Shown: positions 29,869-30,322 of the stretch, piece after piece
How positions within the stretch are numbered: the stretch's first letter is position 1
Layout of the letters: every line of letters begins with the position of its first letter
Assembly (NCBI GenBank): GCA_943359555.1
Contig: CALRHW010000003.1
Location: 1 to 30,322, forward strand
Origin: Parcubacteria group bacterium
GTDB taxonomy: Bacteria > Patescibacteriota > Minisyncoccia > Phycocordibacterales > CALRHW01
Reading direction: 5' to 3'
DNA length: 30,322 nucleotides
Program-made: the position numbers and the translations under genes
Notes under the pieces: generated by a model
Seen by the model: the letters and a program-made list of their open reading frames with translations, nothing else
Database searches by the model: none
Told to the model about the DNA's origin: nothing

Positions 29869-30186
29869 ATGAACAATCATGAAACAGAAGGAGGTCTTCG
29901 AGGAATTGAATCAATGACAAAAGAGGAGCTTTTGGAAAATCCTGATACGGAGAGCGTGTGGCAAAAGCATTGTCTGGCGTATCTTATGGTGCGAGGTCAG
30001 GATATAAACTTTTTTGAAAAAAACTATATGCCTGAACTAAGCCCCGACGGGTATCTTGTTTGTAAAGACGGAACCTTGGGTCCAAAACCTTCTACAAATA
30101 TTGAACCTGCTGGTGATCACTGGGTCATGGAACAAACAAAAAGAGAGCTACTCGGAAACCCTGAGTTTGTGCAACCTGTTTTGTAA
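29869..30186 (+). CDS. Hypothetical small acidic protein
   Basis: The product has 105 residues, soluble, acidic, with no signal peptide or membrane helix. Two similar-looking segments occur: KEELLENPDTESVW near the start and KRELLGNPEFVQPV at the end, both of the form K-x-E-L-L-x-N-P. I do not recognise a family. ATG start, no ribosome binding site seen. It is the last complete gene, convergent with the partial minus-strand gene. Confidence 0.65.
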   Translation: MNNHETEGGLRGIESMTKEELLENPDTESVWQKHCLAYLMVRGQDINFFEKNYMPELSPDGYLVCKDGTLGPKPSTNIEPAGDHWVMEQTKRELLGNPEFVQPVL

Positions 30187-30193
30187 AAATAAA

Positions 30194-30322
30194 TTAGTCT
30201 GTCTGTGGCGGTGTTTTTGGTGACTCCTTCCGATATTTCGCCATCACACTCGCCTCTACTTCAGCTCTATCTTTTCCATACTTTAAATAAGAGAGCTGTT
30301 TTAGTTGCTCTACTTTTTCTTT
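30194..30322 (-). CDS. C-terminal end of a gene cut by the window edge, unknown
   Basis: The minus strand has an open frame from the edge to a TAA at 30194-30196, coding for 42 residues rich in Lys and Glu (QLSYLKYGKDRAEVEASVMA, then KYRKESPKTPPQTD). This looks like a helical C-terminus with a proline-containing tail. Composition and the clean stop support coding, but the family cannot be named. It is convergent with the gene at 29869-30186, with 7 bases between stops. Confidence 0.6.
   Translation of the reverse strand, partial: KEKVEQLKQLSYLKYGKDRAEVEASVMAKYRKESPKTPPQTD

Noticed and set aside
1..30322. CRISPR arrays, insertion sequences, prophage genes, rRNA
   Set aside because: No regularly spaced repeats, transposase, integrase, capsid or rRNA segments were seen.
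1..30322. UGA recoding, as in Gracilibacteria/Absconditabacteria
   Set aside because: TGA ends several genes cleanly (for example at 6877 and 23992, where the next gene starts in ATGA overlap), and proteins are not interrupted by in-frame TGA.

Overview
The window looks like a piece of a Patescibacteria (Candidate Phyla Radiation) genome, probably a Parcubacteria-type lineage. The evidence is an AT-rich sequence with short intergenic gaps, very few Shine-Dalgarno sites, a DUF5652 protein, a SWIB-domain protein, a type IV pilus pilMNO operon, a LAGLIDADG endonuclease relative, and many short versions of housekeeping proteins. This is inferred from gene content; there is no rRNA gene here to confirm it. 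The standard genetic code fits: TGA ends several genes and UGG encodes Trp.

Layout. 1-6.4 kb, minus strand: ileS, recO, a membrane-anchored multi-domain surface protein and the start of glyS. The IleRS carries a complete histidine-phosphatase domain inside its catalytic core. 6.4-7.7 kb: a gene of unknown function with GC-richer codon use than its neighbours. It has its own strong promoter, a roughly 150-nt hairpin-rich leader, a strong terminator, and a decayed fragment of a paralogue downstream. 7.7-10.5 kb: a NUDIX hydrolase, a NYN nuclease and argS; the last two converge and overlap. 10.6-15.5 kb: dut-tmk-glyA on the minus strand, thyA-folA on the plus strand, and a long two-domain dCTP deaminase on the minus strand. 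With folD at 18 kb they cover dCTP to dTDP and the folate cycle that supports it. 15.5-17.2 kb: secE-nusG-rplK, with no rplA next to rplK, plus two promoters each followed at once by a hairpin and U-tract. 17.1-24.3 kb: a large inverted repeat with two inner hairpins, a SIMPL protein, folD, a PAP2 phosphatase, an RNA methyltransferase, two membrane proteins, tRNA-His, tRNA-Leu next to a LAGLIDADG remnant, rplS, an RluD-type pseudouridine synthase and a coiled-coil protein. 24.3-28.2 kb: tRNA-Val and tRNA-Arg, the pilM-pilN-pilO operon with a fourth unknown gene, a stand-alone MetRS C-terminal-type tRNA-binding protein, and ruvX. 28.2-30.3 kb, plus strand: a DUF5652 protein, tRNA-Ser, a YgjV-type membrane protein, the SWIB protein followed by a perfect 64-base palindrome, a hypothetical gene, and the 3' end of a minus-strand gene.

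Regulation seen in the sequence. At eleven genes a -10 hexamer ends 6-7 bases before the start codon, with no ribosome binding site, which implies leaderless mRNAs. The exceptions with long leaders (the unknown gene at 6.9-7.5 kb, secE and possibly dcd) carry hairpins in those leaders. Two of the five tRNAs lack U at T-loop position 55. Three tRNA genes encode CCA (His, Leu, Val) and two do not (Arg, Ser), so a CCA-adding enzyme must exist elsewhere.
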